Shown: positions 9,514-19,675 of the stretch, one piece after another
Layout: each line of letters begins with the position of its first letter
Position numbering within the stretch: the stretch's first letter is position 1
Assembly (NCBI RefSeq): GCF_019209905.1
Contig: NZ_JAHUTM010000002.1
Span: 62,001-126,000, forward strand
Reading direction: 5' to 3'
DNA length: 64,000 bases
Origin: Corynebacterium sp. TAE3-ERU12
GTDB lineage: Bacteria > Actinomycetota > Actinomycetes > Mycobacteriales > Mycobacteriaceae
Translations under genes and position numbers: made by a program
The notes under the pieces: generated by a model
Seen by the model: the letters and a program-made list of their open reading frames with translations, nothing else
Database searches by the model: none
Told to the model about the DNA's origin: nothing

Positions 9514-10814
9514 AACGGCGGTATGTCATCCTCAGGAGGTGGCCCGCACTCTCGGAGCATTGGTGTTTGTGCCCACCAGGGTCGCTTCCTGTTTTCCGCT
9601 TCCTCTGCGGCAGTTAGTGGAGGTGGCGGCGGGGGAGTATGTGCTGGTGGGTTCTCGATGAGTTCTTTATTGATTGCTCTTCGAGTCCTAGCCAGCCGGG
9701 TCATTGACTGTGACCAGGTGGTGTAACCGTTCTTTGCCATTGGGCCGGCCGGGAGGCTTACCGCAGTAGCCCCGTCGGCACTGTTCCATGTTTTTGCACC
9801 ATCCGGGGTGCGCTCCACCTGCCACAACTTGCTGGTCTTGAGCACGTGGTGCCGGCGGCACAGCAACTGGAGATTATCCGTGCTGGTCGGGCCTTCTGGC
9901 CAGGGCAGGATGTGGTCAACATCGCAGCGGTCAGCCGGGATGGTGCAACCCGGGTACTGACAGTGACCATCCCGAGCGGTCACCATCGCCCGCTGCGCAG
10001 GAGTGGGGAAGCGGGCGTCGCTGTCACCGTCGGCAAGCAAACGCAAAGCAGAAGCGCGCTTCATCCACTGTTCGGTGGCGACCTCGCTGAGCCAACCAGC
10101 CCCCGGCATCCACGCCTGGAGATCATTAGCTGAGCGGTAGACGTTGAGCACCACCCGAACATCAGCAGTACCGCGCACGATATGCATCAGCGCGTCTGGG
10201 TAGGAACAGCTGTGCTTCTCGGCAGTGGCCTTAATCGTGCTGACGAACTCAGTGGCGCGGTCCGGGGCAAGGCGAATATCGAAGCGCGACGTGCCACGGA
10301 AGGGCTCAAAATTGCAGACCTGCTCAACCTGGTCCTTCTCAATGTCCTCAGGAACAACATCGAGGGGAGCGACCGCGCCGACAATCTTATTAATAGCCTT
10401 GGCCAGCTCATTCGGGCGGAAAAGCCGCTGACCATTATGCTTCGGCAGCACCCACACCGCGATCTTCTCGTCAATAGTGGGCAAATGCTCCTCATCAACG
10501 GTCTGCGTCGCCTCGGCAATGATCTCTAAGTAGCGCAGTGGAAGATGACCCCGCGTCTGCGCTACCTCAGCCAGCTGCGGCAAGCGCTGGAGCATATAGC
10601 CCACAGCGGAGTACACGCCCACCATCGTCAGCGAAATACCGAGCTGCATCGAAAGCTTGGCCTCGCGATGGGCGATAAGTTCCTCCGGGTTAGGCACGCA
10701 CAGACGAGCGATATCCATATCAGTGCGATTGCGCTGCAATATCAGCGGCGTAGCCTCATGTGGACCCAGCTCATGTGCGAACTTGAGTTCGACTGTGGTG
10801 GTGTTGTCGCCCAT
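9510..10814 (-). CDS. DUF222 / HNH endonuclease-domain protein (13E12 family)
   Basis: 434 residues. The first 270 form the DUF222 helical domain found in actinobacterial 13E12-type proteins. The HNH nuclease core follows at about residues 290-345: ARDGHCQYPGC, CDVDHILPW, STDNLQLLCRRHHVLK. The two Cys pairs and the DH...H...HH set expected for metal and catalysis are present. The tail is proline-rich (HTPPPPPPL). Such genes are multicopy and variable in actinobacteria and are often linked to mobile or recombined regions; the cellular role is not established. GGAGG lies 5 bases before the ATG. Confidence 0.85.
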   Translation of the reverse strand: MGDNTTTVELKFAHELGPHEATPLILQRNRTDMDIARLCVPNPEELIAHREAKLSMQLGISLTMVGVYSAVGYMLQRLPQLAEVAQTRGHLPLRYLEIIAEATQTVDEEHLPTIDEKIAVWVLPKHNGQRLFRPNELAKAINKIVGAVAPLDVVPEDIEKDQVEQVCNFEPFRGTSRFDIRLAPDRATEFVSTIKATAEKHSCSYPDALMHIVRGTADVRVVLNVYRSANDLQAWMPGAGWLSEVATEQWMKRASALRLLADGDSDARFPTPAQRAMVTARDGHCQYPGCTIPADRCDVDHILPWPEGPTSTDNLQLLCRRHHVLKTSKLWQVERTPDGAKTWNSADGATAVSLPAGPMAKNGYTTWSQSMTRLARTRRAINKELIENPPAHTPPPPPPLTAAEEAENRKRPWWAQTPMLRECGPPPEDDIPPF

Positions 10815-10957
10815 TTTAACCTCCCCCCGGCGATTCTGTAGCCAGAATATCGAACAGGTGAGCTAACCGCAAGAGCTAACCGAAAAAAGATTCGACAATT
10901 TTTACACTGCCCGCACCTGCAGCGACCGTCGTAAAGCCATGGTTTACCCTGGTAGCT

Positions 10958-12787
10958 ATGTCTCGCATCCTCACTGCCGTCGCTTGGCCGTATGCAAATG
11001 GGCCCCGCCATATCGGACACGTGGCTGGTTTCGGTGTTCCATCGGACGTTTTCGCCCGCTACCAGCGCATGATCGGTAACGACGTACTGATGATCTCCGG
11101 CACCGACGAGCACGGCACCCCGCTGCTGGTACAGGCGGAAAAAGAGGGTGTCGCGGTCCAGGAACTCGCCGACCGCTACAACCGGCAGATCGTCAACGAC
11201 CTCGCCGGCCTAGGCCTGTCGTATGACCTGTTCACCCGAACCACCACGCGCAACCACTACGCCACCGTGCAGGAACTATTCCGCGGCCTCTACGACAACG
11301 GCTATATGGTGAAGCAGACCACCATGGGCGCGATTAGCCCGTCCACCGGCCGCACCCTGCCAGACCGCTATATCGAGGGCACCTGCCCCATCTGTAACGC
11401 CCCCGGCGCCCGCGGCGACCAGTGCGATAACTGCGGCAACCAACTCGACCCGGCCGACCTCATCGACCCGGTGTCGAAAATCAACGGCGAGACCCCAAAA
11501 TTCGTCGAAACCGAGCACTTCCTCCTGGACCTGCCGGCGCTGGCCGAGGAACTCACCCGCTGGTTGAAGACCCGCGATGACTGGCGCCCCAATGTGCTGA
11601 AGTTCTCTCTGAACATCCTCGACGATATCCGCCCGCGCGCAATGACCCGCGATATCGACTGGGGCGTGCCGATTCCGCTCGAAGGCTGGCAGGATGACCC
11701 CGCCAAGAAGCTGTACGTGTGGTTCGACGCCGTTGTCGGCTACCTCTCGTCCTCCATCGAATGGGCCTACCGGATCGGCGACCCGGATGCGTGGCGCAAG
11801 TGGTGGAATGACCCCGAGGCGCTGTCCTACTACTTCATGGGTAAGGACAACATCACGTTCCACTCCCAGATTTGGCCCGCTGAGCTGCTCGGCTACCGCG
11901 GCCAGGGTTCCCGCGGCGGCGAGACCGGCGAATTCGGCGAGCTGACAATGCCCACCGAGGTTGTCTCCAGCGAGTACCTCACCATGTCGGGCTCGAAGTT
12001 CTCCTCCTCGAAGGGCGTGGTCATCTACGTCCGCGACTTCCTTGCTGATTTCGGCCCCGATGCGTTGCGCTACTTCATCGCGATGGCCGGCCCGGAGAAT
12101 CAGGACACCGACTTCACCTGGGATGAGTTCGTCCGCCGCGTCAATAATGAGCTCGCAAATGGCTGGGGCAACCTGGTCAACCGCACCGTATCGATGGCCT
12201 ACAAGAACTTCGGTGAGGTCCCGCAGCCAGGTGAGCTTGCCGACGCTGATAGCGCCCTGCTGGAACTCGCAAAGAACACCTTTGATGAGGCTGGGGCCGC
12301 CATCAAGGCCTCGAAATTCCGCAATGGCATTACCGCCATCATGCACGTCGTCGGTGAAGCAAACGCCTATATTGCAGCGCAGGAACCGTGGAAGCTGGCC
12401 AAGGACCCGGAACAGCGGGAGCGCCTGGCCACCGTGCTGTGGACCGCATTGCAGGTCGTGAGCGACTGCAATGTGATGCTCACCCCGTACCTGCCGTTCT
12501 CCGCGCAGAAAGTGCACGAGACGCTGGGCCGCGAAGGGGAGTGGGCTGCGCAACCGCGGGTCGAAGAAGTCCGCGATGATATGCCGGTTAACCCCGTCGG
12601 CGCCGGTGTGCCGGCTAAGGACCGCGAATACCCGGTGATTATCGGCGAGTACTCCAACCAGCAGGCCCGGTGGGAGCGCATTGATATGACCCCGGGGACG
12701 GCACTGTCCAAGCCGAAGCCGCTCTTTGCGAAGCTGGACCCGGAGCTCGGTGAGACCGGGCCCGAGTGGGCGCCGGTTCAGGGATAG
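10958..12787 (+). CDS. metG: methionyl-tRNA synthetase
   Basis: 609 residues of the class I aminoacyl-tRNA synthetase family. The HIGH motif is PRHIGH (residues 13-18), and the KMSKS motif appears as KFSSSK in [11 protein letters not shown]. The zinc knuckle [17 protein letters not shown] lies around residues 145-160. It is of the shorter type that lacks a C-terminal EMAPII domain. The ATG is preceded by TACCCT and only seven bases, which suggests a leaderless mRNA. Between the HNH gene and metG the decamer GAGCTAACCG occurs twice, 13 bases apart (10860-10869, 10873-10882). Confidence 0.97.
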   Translation: MSRILTAVAWPYANGPRHIGHVAGFGVPSDVFARYQRMIGNDVLMISGTDEHGTPLLVQAEKEGVAVQELADRYNRQIVNDLAGLGLSYDLFTRTTTRNHYATVQELFRGLYDNGYMVKQTTMGAISPSTGRTLPDRYIEGTCPICNAPGARGDQCDNCGNQLDPADLIDPVSKINGETPKFVETEHFLLDLPALAEELTRWLKTRDDWRPNVLKFSLNILDDIRPRAMTRDIDWGVPIPLEGWQDDPAKKLYVWFDAVVGYLSSSIEWAYRIGDPDAWRKWWNDPEALSYYFMGKDNITFHSQIWPAELLGYRGQGSRGGETGEFGELTMPTEVVSSEYLTMSGSKFSSSKGVVIYVRDFLADFGPDALRYFIAMAGPENQDTDFTWDEFVRRVNNELANGWGNLVNRTVSMAYKNFGEVPQPGELADADSALLELAKNTFDEAGAAIKASKFRNGITAIMHVVGEANAYIAAQEPWKLAKDPEQRERLATVLWTALQVVSDCNVMLTPYLPFSAQKVHETLGREGEWAAQPRVEEVRDDMPVNPVGAGVPAKDREYPVIIGEYSNQQARWERIDMTPGTALSKPKPLFAKLDPELGETGPEWAPVQG

Positions 12788-13423
12788 CTACCAGCCGGCT
12801 TCAATGCCGGCGATGATGAACTCAACCTTCTCACCGAGGTTGCCCCGGTCGAGCCACCCTTCCTCCGGCATGAAGTGAACCGGATTATCGCCGCGAGAGG
12901 ACCTCATCTGGTCCTGCAGTTTTTTCAGCCCCTCGGCGCCGCGTTCCCGGTAAGGGCGGGTTGCGATGTGCGTACTAAGCACGGTGTCGCCAATGAAGTC
13001 GATGGCGAAGAGGATTTTGTCCTGATCCCCGGGGAACCCACCCGCGGCGAGGTTGACGACCATGTCGTCGAGAAGCTGTTGGACATGCCGGTGTGCCACC
13101 GGGGTGGAAACGATGACCTCGGATAAACCCGGATAGTCATCGAACACCCGCCACATCACCTCGACGAATTCGCGTAGTTGCTGTTGCCACGACAGCGATG
13201 CCGACGGCGCCTCCATCTGCTGTGACGTGTAGGCCAGGCACTGCTGGAGGAGGTCTTCTCGGGAGGAAATCACCCGGTAGAGGCTGGGGGCTGCGATATT
13301 GAGCTCCTGGGCAACCCCAGCCAGGGTGAACCGGTCAATCCCAAGCCGCAGCGCGGCGGCGACAGCGTCGTCGATGCTGAAGATCGGCTTGGGGCCAGTC
13401 TTTTTTCCAATCCGGGCACACAT
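12788..13423 (-). CDS. TetR-family transcriptional regulator
   Basis: 211 residues when started at MCARIGKK (13423). An upstream extension in the same frame only reads through the ABC gene. The N-terminal helix-turn-helix reads FTLAGVAQELNIAAPSLYRVISSREDLL, which is typical of TetR. The C-terminal ligand domain is of the TetR_C type with VIVSTPVAHRHV. It is the last gene of the uptake operon, ten bases after the second ABC half-transporter, so it probably controls that operon or responds to its substrate. No palindromic operator next to it is obvious. Confidence 0.85.
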   Translation of the reverse strand: MCARIGKKTGPKPIFSIDDAVAAALRLGIDRFTLAGVAQELNIAAPSLYRVISSREDLLQQCLAYTSQQMEAPSASLSWQQQLREFVEVMWRVFDDYPGLSEVIVSTPVAHRHVQQLLDDMVVNLAAGGFPGDQDKILFAIDFIGDTVLSTHIATRPYRERGAEGLKKLQDQMRSSRGDNPVHFMPEEGWLDRGNLGEKVEFIIAGIEAGW

Positions 13424-13433
13424 AGAAACCAGT

Positions 13434-15218
13434 TTAACCTTGTTCAGTAATGCTCCAGCCGGACGCTGCTTCACGACGATCCCAGAAGCGGCGGTACGCA
13501 CCATCGGCGGCATAGAGCTCCGCATGTGTACCGTGCTCGGCGATCCGGCCGTCCTCGCTGAGCACAATAATCTGGTCGGCTTCGCGCACAGTATCCAATT
13601 TATGCGCGATGACCAGGACGGTTGCCTCATGTCGCAGCTTGTCGACGCTGGCGACGATATTGGCCTCATTCTCCGCGTCCAAGGCGCTGGTGGCCTCATC
13701 CAGAAGCACGATCGGCGCCTTCTTCAGCAACGCACGGGCGACCGACACACGCTGCCGCTCACCACCGGACAGCGACCGGCCGCCCTCACCGACGCGGGAA
13801 TCCCAACCATTCGGCAGGTGCTCGGCAATAGCGGTGACACCAGCGAGTTCGCCAGCAGCATGGACCTCTTCGTCGGAAGCCTCGGGACGGCCGACGCGAA
13901 TATTTTCCAAAAGGGTGTCGTCGAAGAGGTAAACATCCTGGAACACCATGGACAGCTGCTCCATGAGCTGCTCCACTGTCTGCTCCCGCACATCGACGCC
14001 ACCAACCAGGACAGCACCGGAATTCACATCCCAGAAGCGGGAAATAAGCCGGGCAACAGTGGTTTTACCGGAACCGGAGGGGCCAACTACAGCAACCATA
14101 TGGTGCTGAGGCACCGAAAAACTGATATCGCGCAGCACAGGCTGGTCGGCCTGATAACCGAAGCTCACGTCGCGAAGCTCAATCGTTCCGGGGGCGGTGA
14201 TCGTCGCGGGGCTAGTGGGCTCCGGGAGGCACGGGGCATCCAGAATGGCGCGGGCCTGATTCAACGGCGTACGGATAGCGTCCATGCCGATAAAGAGATT
14301 GCCCATATCGGAGAGGAGCTGTGAATACCGCAGGGTCAAACCAATAATTGCAATTGTCTGCAATGGCGTGAGGTTTCCATCGATGGCGAGATTCGCGGTG
14401 CCGGTGACAACCAGCACGACCAGCAGCTGCATCATGACGCCGCTCATGGCAATCGGAATGAGGCTTATCCACAGATCCCGATTCCGGGCTTTGTCATTTT
14501 CGCGGCCGGCTTCAATCAGCGGCTCGAAATTATCGGCACGACCAGCGGCGCGCAATGCCGGCTGGCAGGCAGAGAATTCCACAATACGGTGCGACAGATT
14601 CTGCGTAGACGGAATGACCTTCTCCGAAGAGCTCCGCCGAATCGACTGTGCGATCACCAACACCACGCACGTGAAAAGCGCAAGAACAGTAAGCGTGAGG
14701 CCGAGGGCAGGACTCCAGAACCATGAGCCGACCACAATCACCAACAGTGTTGCCGCGCTGGTGGCAATCTGGCTGACCATATGCGCTTGCAGCTCGCCGA
14801 TAAGTAAGAATCCATCGCTGACCAGCTGAGAAAGCCCGCCGGTGCGGGAACTGCGGAACCACCCCAGGGGCAGGGAGGCAAGAGAATTACCCAGTCGGCG
14901 GTGCAGGTTCTTGATCAGATCCAAGGCGGAGTCATAGCCGGCGCGCGTAGTGACGTAGCGCAAAACCGCACCGACGGCGGCCGACACCGCCAAAACGACT
15001 AGCCACCCATTCGCAGCTAAGCCCCATTCGGGCTGATCAGTAGCTAGCGACATGGTCAGTGGCAGCAACGCTAGTAGAGCCACACCATCGATAAGGCCGA
15101 TGATGATGGAAAGGGCGAGGTGTCGACTATGCAGGGCCCGGCCCTCAGCCGTGTACATCTTCCGGGAAACCTGGAGCAGGAACGGGTCCTGAATAGTGGC
15201 GCGTAGTGAGGTGTTCAT
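13434..15218 (-). CDS. ABC half-transporter, YbtQ/IrtB-like
   Basis: 594 residues: a six-helix exporter-type membrane domain (residues about 25-330) fused to an ATPase domain. The ATPase has Walker A GPSGSGKTT, signature LSGGERQR and Walker B IVLLDEATSALD. It overlaps the partner gene upstream by ATGA, so the two probably form a heterodimer. YbtP/YbtQ and IrtA/IrtB have this exporter fold yet import iron-siderophore complexes. The direction here is inferred from the neighbouring ECF genes and the DtxR-like boxes at the operon head. A conventional exporter remains possible. Confidence 0.8.
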   Translation of the reverse strand: MNTSLRATIQDPFLLQVSRKMYTAEGRALHSRHLALSIIIGLIDGVALLALLPLTMSLATDQPEWGLAANGWLVVLAVSAAVGAVLRYVTTRAGYDSALDLIKNLHRRLGNSLASLPLGWFRSSRTGGLSQLVSDGFLLIGELQAHMVSQIATSAATLLVIVVGSWFWSPALGLTLTVLALFTCVVLVIAQSIRRSSSEKVIPSTQNLSHRIVEFSACQPALRAAGRADNFEPLIEAGRENDKARNRDLWISLIPIAMSGVMMQLLVVLVVTGTANLAIDGNLTPLQTIAIIGLTLRYSQLLSDMGNLFIGMDAIRTPLNQARAILDAPCLPEPTSPATITAPGTIELRDVSFGYQADQPVLRDISFSVPQHHMVAVVGPSGSGKTTVARLISRFWDVNSGAVLVGGVDVREQTVEQLMEQLSMVFQDVYLFDDTLLENIRVGRPEASDEEVHAAGELAGVTAIAEHLPNGWDSRVGEGGRSLSGGERQRVSVARALLKKAPIVLLDEATSALDAENEANIVASVDKLRHEATVLVIAHKLDTVREADQIIVLSEDGRIAEHGTHAELYAADGAYRRFWDRREAASGWSITEQG

Positions 15219-16966
15219 CGGACGGGAACCTCCATCAACTCAGCAACAGACTGCGGGGTGACCTCAGCGCCGCGCAGCACCTTATTAATACGTCCAGCGG
15301 ACAAATGAACCACCATGTCCGCTCCTTGTACCGACTCCGGCTTATGGCCAATAACTAGCACTGTGCGGCCGACGACCAACCGATTCAGCGCGGCCTGGAT
15401 CTCGGCTTCACAATCGGTGTCCGTAGCCGCAGTCGCCTCATCGAGAATGAGGATGGGAGCGTCGGCAAGCAGGGCCCGGGCGATGGCGATGCGCTGGCGT
15501 TGGCCACCCGAGAGTCGGCTCGACCCACCCACGATGGTGTCCAGGCCGTCGGGAAGCGCGCGGATATCGTCGGCAAGCTGGGCATCTGTCGCGGCTTGCC
15601 AGATCTGTTCCTCGCTAGCATCTGTGCAGGCCAAGGCGATATTGTCCCGGATGCTCAGCTCCGGCAACTGCGGGTCCTGCAGTACGAAGGCCACATGCTT
15701 ATAGAGGGTGTCAGCAGGTATGGCGCGGATATCGGCGCCACCGATGCTGACCGTGCCCTCGGACGGGTCCTGGAAGCGAGCAACCATCGTCGCCAGGGTG
15801 GATTTACCGGACCCGGACGGGCCGACCAGCGCAGTGACCGTATTTGGCTCAAGCGTGAGGTTGATATCGGACAGTGCCAGATTATCGCCATAGGCGAAGG
15901 ACACACCGGAGAATTGCACGGTGCTATCCGACGGGGTTTCCGAATGCTCAGGAGTGGGCAACGTAGGGCCATTCAGGATTTCAGTAATGCGAAGCGCCGA
16001 GTTGCCGGCAAGCTGATACGCCCACATGGAACGGCCGATAACCTGAATCGACAATGGCACAACCACCGCAATCAGGCTGGTGGCAATAACATCAGCGGGA
16101 TTGACATATCCGGCACGGACCAAAACAGTGCCGCCCCCGAGATTGACCAAAAGCAACACCGGGATGGCGATAACGGCCTCGGCGAGAGCACCAATCCGGA
16201 GCATTGGCCCGACCCAGGCGTAATAAAACTCGGCGAATTTTTCGGCGGCAGTACGGTAGCGGGCATGGGCCTGGCCGACTCTGCCGAAAGCCTTGACGAC
16301 GCTAATGCCATCAGCAAATTCCACGGCCGTGGCGGAGACATTGCCCAGGTAATTGTCCATTTCGGCGGTTTTCTCGCCCATATTGGACATCATCCACGCC
16401 TGCATTGCCGCGTAAATCGGCACAGTTGCGATGGAAAGAAGCCCCAATCGCCAGTCGACAATAAAGGCATAGATGACAAGCGCCAGAGGAGCAATAGTGG
16501 CGACGGTTTGTTCCACCGGAGAGTGGGCGATGAGCTGGTGCAGGGTCTTCACATCGTCCTGCATTGCCTTTCGGATACGCCCCGAGGTGCGGTCACTAAA
16601 CCATGCCAAGGGAGCCGCCGAAATGCGGTGAATAATGCGTTCGCGCAGTACCTGGTTGAGTTTCAGGTCCGCGAAGTGCGTGATGGTCAGCGCCACCATA
16701 TATACGGCGAGCTGGGTCAAGAAGGTGCCAATAAGCACCATCACGATGGTGTTGACCCGGTCTGGGTCGGGCGTCGTGCCGGCGGCATAGGCCGGCAGTA
16801 GCTCCTCGCCGAGACGCACGAGGGCTACATAAGGGGCAACCCCCAGAATTGCGGAAATCGCAGCCAGAATCCGTGCCGCCAGGATGCGGCCTTTAACCGG
16901 TTCGAGCAGTGTGTCCAGAGATTTTTTGCCGGCGGCGCGCTTATCGGCACCGGTTGATGCAGACAT
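15215..16966 (-). CDS. ABC half-transporter, YbtP/IrtA-like
   Basis: 583 residues with the same layout as its partner: six membrane helices, then an ATPase with Walker A GPSGSGKST, signature LSGGQRQR and Walker B ILILDEATAATD. AAGGA lies six bases before the ATG. Unlike mycobacterial IrtA it has no N-terminal siderophore-interacting domain. It follows the ECF ATPase gene by 17 bases on the same strand. Equivalent pairs stand beside Trep_Strep/MptD-type ECF genes in siderophore loci such as equibactin of Streptococcus equi (recalled, not checked), which is the basis for the uptake proposal. Confidence 0.8.
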   Translation of the reverse strand: MSASTGADKRAAGKKSLDTLLEPVKGRILAARILAAISAILGVAPYVALVRLGEELLPAYAAGTTPDPDRVNTIVMVLIGTFLTQLAVYMVALTITHFADLKLNQVLRERIIHRISAAPLAWFSDRTSGRIRKAMQDDVKTLHQLIAHSPVEQTVATIAPLALVIYAFIVDWRLGLLSIATVPIYAAMQAWMMSNMGEKTAEMDNYLGNVSATAVEFADGISVVKAFGRVGQAHARYRTAAEKFAEFYYAWVGPMLRIGALAEAVIAIPVLLLVNLGGGTVLVRAGYVNPADVIATSLIAVVVPLSIQVIGRSMWAYQLAGNSALRITEILNGPTLPTPEHSETPSDSTVQFSGVSFAYGDNLALSDINLTLEPNTVTALVGPSGSGKSTLATMVARFQDPSEGTVSIGGADIRAIPADTLYKHVAFVLQDPQLPELSIRDNIALACTDASEEQIWQAATDAQLADDIRALPDGLDTIVGGSSRLSGGQRQRIAIARALLADAPILILDEATAATDTDCEAEIQAALNRLVVGRTVLVIGHKPESVQGADMVVHLSAGRINKVLRGAEVTPQSVAELMEVPVR

Positions 16967-16983
16967 AGATGATCCTTAGCGAG

Positions 16984-18399
16984 TTAACTCGATGTGTTTA
17001 TGGCTGGAAGGTGTACGACGTAATCCGCGCACTCCTCGATAAGTTCCTCATCGTGGGTGATGACGATGACCACCGCGCCAGCGTCGGCAAGCTGCCGCAT
17101 CCGGTCAGCGATAGCGGTCAGATGAGCCTGGCCGACACCAGAGGTGGGCTCATCGAGGATATGTACCTGTTTGTCCTGGGCCATTGCTGAGGCAATAACG
17201 AGGCGCTGCCGCTGGCCGCCGGAAAGCGACTGTGGGTGGCGATCCTCAAGCCCATTGAGATCCAGTTGGGCGAGAAGCGTGCCGACGTCGATGCCATCGG
17301 CCGCCAGGCCGAGCGTGATCTCGTCCTCCACAGCCTCGGCGAAGAGCTGACGGCTCACGTCCTGCATGACGATATAGCTGGCCTTGGTGCGAGCGGCGCT
17401 GCGCATGGGGGTGCCGTTAATACTGATGGTGCCGCCGCGCGCCGGCGAACTCAGGCCACATAACAGGCGCGCCAACGTAGTTTTGCCGCACCCATTTGGC
17501 CCGGTCAGGGCAGTAATAGCGCCGGCCGGGAAAGATGCCTCAGGAATGTCGAGAATCTGCTTCGAGCGGTAACTGAAGCGGATATTTTCCAGCTGCAGGC
17601 CAGCGCTGTCCTTCGGTGGTGCAGGGGGATGCTTTCCCTCCGGTGGGGTGATCCGGCGCAGCCCCAACTCGCGGCGCTGAGCGTCGGAAAGCGCAAAGAA
17701 CTCGGCGCCCGTGAAACGGTGCGCCAGCCGACCATCGCGGAAGTAGAGCACCTGGTCAGCCAGGTCACGCAGGAAATAGAGGCGGTGTTCAGCGACGACG
17801 ATGGTGCGCCCTGCGTCCTTTTGGTGGGCGAGGATATCGTGCAGATCGGCGATGGCATCCGGGGAGAGATTGGACGAGGGCTCGTCGAAAAGCAGTACCG
17901 GTGCTTGGCTGGCAACCGCTGCGGCGCAGGCGACCCGCTGGGTCTCACCGCCGGAAAGTTCATTGAGTTTGCGACCAATAAGGTGCTCAGTGGCTGTTTC
18001 TTTCGCCGCGGCGCGGATGCGGGCGATGGTCTCCTCTGCGGGAATGCCGAGATTTTCATTGCCGAAAGCCAGCTCGCTGGTGACCTCGTCGGTGAAGAAC
18101 TGGGTGCGCGGGTTCTGGAACACCGTGGCGGAGGTGAGCAGCGCATCGTGAAGTGGCTGGTCGGGCACGTCGGTACCAGCCACCGTGACTGTTCCGGTGA
18201 GTGTGCCGGGGTGGAAATTGGGTACCAGCCCATTAAGAAGGCGTAGCCCGGTGGTTTTGCCCGAACCAGACGCGCCGCATAGCACTGTGAGCGTGCCAGG
18301 TTCGGCGGTGAAGGTGATATCGCTCAGGCCATGTTCGGTGAGTTCACCGTTGGTGCCGAAGGTGTAGCGGAAATTGACGTCCGCGACGCTGATAGTCAT
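16984..18399 (-). CDS. ECF transporter double ATPase (two NBDs in one chain)
   Basis: 471 residues with two complete ABC ATPase domains in tandem. Domain 1 has Walker A GASGSGKT, signature LSGGETQR and Walker B VLLFDEPSS. Domain 2 has GPNGCGKT, LSGGQRQR and VHILDEPTS. This fused form replaces the usual EcfA1/EcfA2 pair. The start was set at MTISVAD (18399) because its ATGA overlaps the stop of the EcfT gene; a start five codons earlier is possible. It would energise the EcfT subunit and the MptD-type S components encoded upstream. Confidence 0.9.
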   Translation of the reverse strand: MTISVADVNFRYTFGTNGELTEHGLSDITFTAEPGTLTVLCGASGSGKTTGLRLLNGLVPNFHPGTLTGTVTVAGTDVPDQPLHDALLTSATVFQNPRTQFFTDEVTSELAFGNENLGIPAEETIARIRAAAKETATEHLIGRKLNELSGGETQRVACAAAVASQAPVLLFDEPSSNLSPDAIADLHDILAHQKDAGRTIVVAEHRLYFLRDLADQVLYFRDGRLAHRFTGAEFFALSDAQRRELGLRRITPPEGKHPPAPPKDSAGLQLENIRFSYRSKQILDIPEASFPAGAITALTGPNGCGKTTLARLLCGLSSPARGGTISINGTPMRSAARTKASYIVMQDVSRQLFAEAVEDEITLGLAADGIDVGTLLAQLDLNGLEDRHPQSLSGGQRQRLVIASAMAQDKQVHILDEPTSGVGQAHLTAIADRMRQLADAGAVVIVITHDEELIEECADYVVHLPAINTSS

Positions 18400-19121
18400 A
18401 GCGGCAACTCCCAATCGGTTTGGGCCAAGACGATGAGGGCAATAACGGCGATGATGAATACGGCGTCGACGGGGCGGAAGCGCGGCTGCATGATGGAGGT
18501 CGGTTTCCGCGGCCCGCCGAGGCCCCGGATCATGGCTGCGGCCGCGAGCTCATCGCCGGCGCGGACCACAGTGGTCAGCAGGGGGATGACGATAAGTTCA
18601 GCGGTGCGCAGGGGGTGGGCCATCATGGACCAGCCGGTGGGGCGGATGCCGCGCAGTGTCATCGCATCGACGACGGCACGCGCCTCGGTGGCGATAACGG
18701 GGAACATGCGGAAGACCACGGCCAGCGGCACGACCAAAAAATTGGGTGCGTGTAGCCGCTTGAGGGCATCGATGAGCTCGGTGGGGCGGATCGAGGACAC
18801 AGCCCAGTAGGCGGCGGCGATGACCAGGCCGAATCTCGATAACCAGTATCCGATACCGGAGAGCAACGCCAGGGTGGTGGAGGCGCCGGCGTTGATGATG
18901 ATCTCGTAGCCGAAGACGAAGAACAGCCAGAAGAAGAGGAACCCGAAGAAGGGTTTCGGTCGCCGCAGTGTCGCTAGTGCCGTGAATACGATGACTGCGG
19001 CGGCGATCTCCACTGTTCTCGTCGTCGCCCCCAGCACTAGTGCGTTGATCGTGATGAGCGTCAGCAGCACAGTTCGGGGGTCGGGACGGGACAGTGGACG
19101 CGGCTCGGGGATGGGGGTCAT
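18396..19121 (-). CDS. ECF transporter transmembrane (T) component
   Basis: 241 residues with four to five membrane helices. The two cytoplasmic coupling motifs that bind the ATPases are present: A-M-T-L-R-G at AMTLRGIRP and A-x-x-x-R-G at AAMIRGLGG. It overlaps the S-component gene upstream and the ATPase gene downstream by four bases each, so translation of the module is coupled. EcfT links S-component toppling to ATP hydrolysis in the membrane. Confidence 0.88.
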   Translation of the reverse strand: MTPIPEPRPLSRPDPRTVLLTLITINALVLGATTRTVEIAAAVIVFTALATLRRPKPFFGFLFFWLFFVFGYEIIINAGASTTLALLSGIGYWLSRFGLVIAAAYWAVSSIRPTELIDALKRLHAPNFLVVPLAVVFRMFPVIATEARAVVDAMTLRGIRPTGWSMMAHPLRTAELIVIPLLTTVVRAGDELAAAAMIRGLGGPRKPTSIMQPRFRPVDAVFIIAVIALIVLAQTDWELPL

Positions 19122-19675
19122 GCCAGGCCAGCGCGCTGAAAATTACGGTGGCTGAGGCGTTGCCCGAGCAGGCCGCCGAGGAAACCGACGATGAACATGC
19201 CGATAGCCCAGATGAGCAGCACGGGGCCGTTGAGCACAGCGGAGATGGAGTCGGCGTACTCCGGGTTCATCCGCTCTGCGACATCAGCCCAGAATTCGTC
19301 GCTGTTGAAGATGATGGGCAGCCAGCCGATGACCAGCCAGATGCTGAACACACCGTAGGCCAGGGGGAAATTCTTCGTGGCCTTGAGGATTGCATCGGCA
19401 GCAAGCCCCAGCAGCGGGGTGAGGATGAGCATGCCCCACCAGTTACCGAATGCGACGAAGAGAAGGCTGGTGATGAGTGCCAGCAGGGTCAGTGCGCCGA
19501 ATTTTGGTACCCGGGAGGCGTATAGCGCTATGACCACACCGTTGGCCAGGATGCCGACGAGGATGCCGACGAACATAAAGGCCGGGCCGGCTAATTCGAT
19601 CATGCCGGTGAGCATGACGACCGCGATATATAGCGCGGTGAAAATGCCGACGTTAATGAAGTCCCTGGTGTTCAT
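19118..19675 (-). CDS. MptD-family putative ECF S component, third copy
   Basis: 185 residues with five to six hydrophobic helices. The N-terminal motif TRDFINVGIFTALY and the C-terminal RNFQRAGLA are shared with the two genes upstream. The family (MptD / Trep_Strep) is annotated as substrate-binding S subunits of ECF transporters; the ligand is not known with certainty. The start overlaps the stop of the preceding copy by one base (TAATG), and the end overlaps the EcfT gene. Confidence 0.82.
   Translation of the reverse strand: MNTRDFINVGIFTALYIAVVMLTGMIELAGPAFMFVGILVGILANGVVIALYASRVPKFGALTLLALITSLLFVAFGNWWGMLILTPLLGLAADAILKATKNFPLAYGVFSIWLVIGWLPIIFNSDEFWADVAERMNPEYADSISAVLNGPVLLIWAIGMFIVGFLGGLLGQRLSHRNFQRAGLA

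Noticed and set aside
10815..10957. Possible riboswitch or T-box leader before metG
   Set aside because: The region is only 143 bases, no terminator/antiterminator or known aptamer features are seen, and the promoter appears to give a leaderless transcript. Only a short direct repeat is present.
13424..13699. 92-residue N-terminal extension of the TetR regulator frame
   Set aside because: The extension lies within the 3' coding region of the ABC half-transporter and does not resemble any domain, while MCARIGKK at 13423 gives a normal-length TetR protein.
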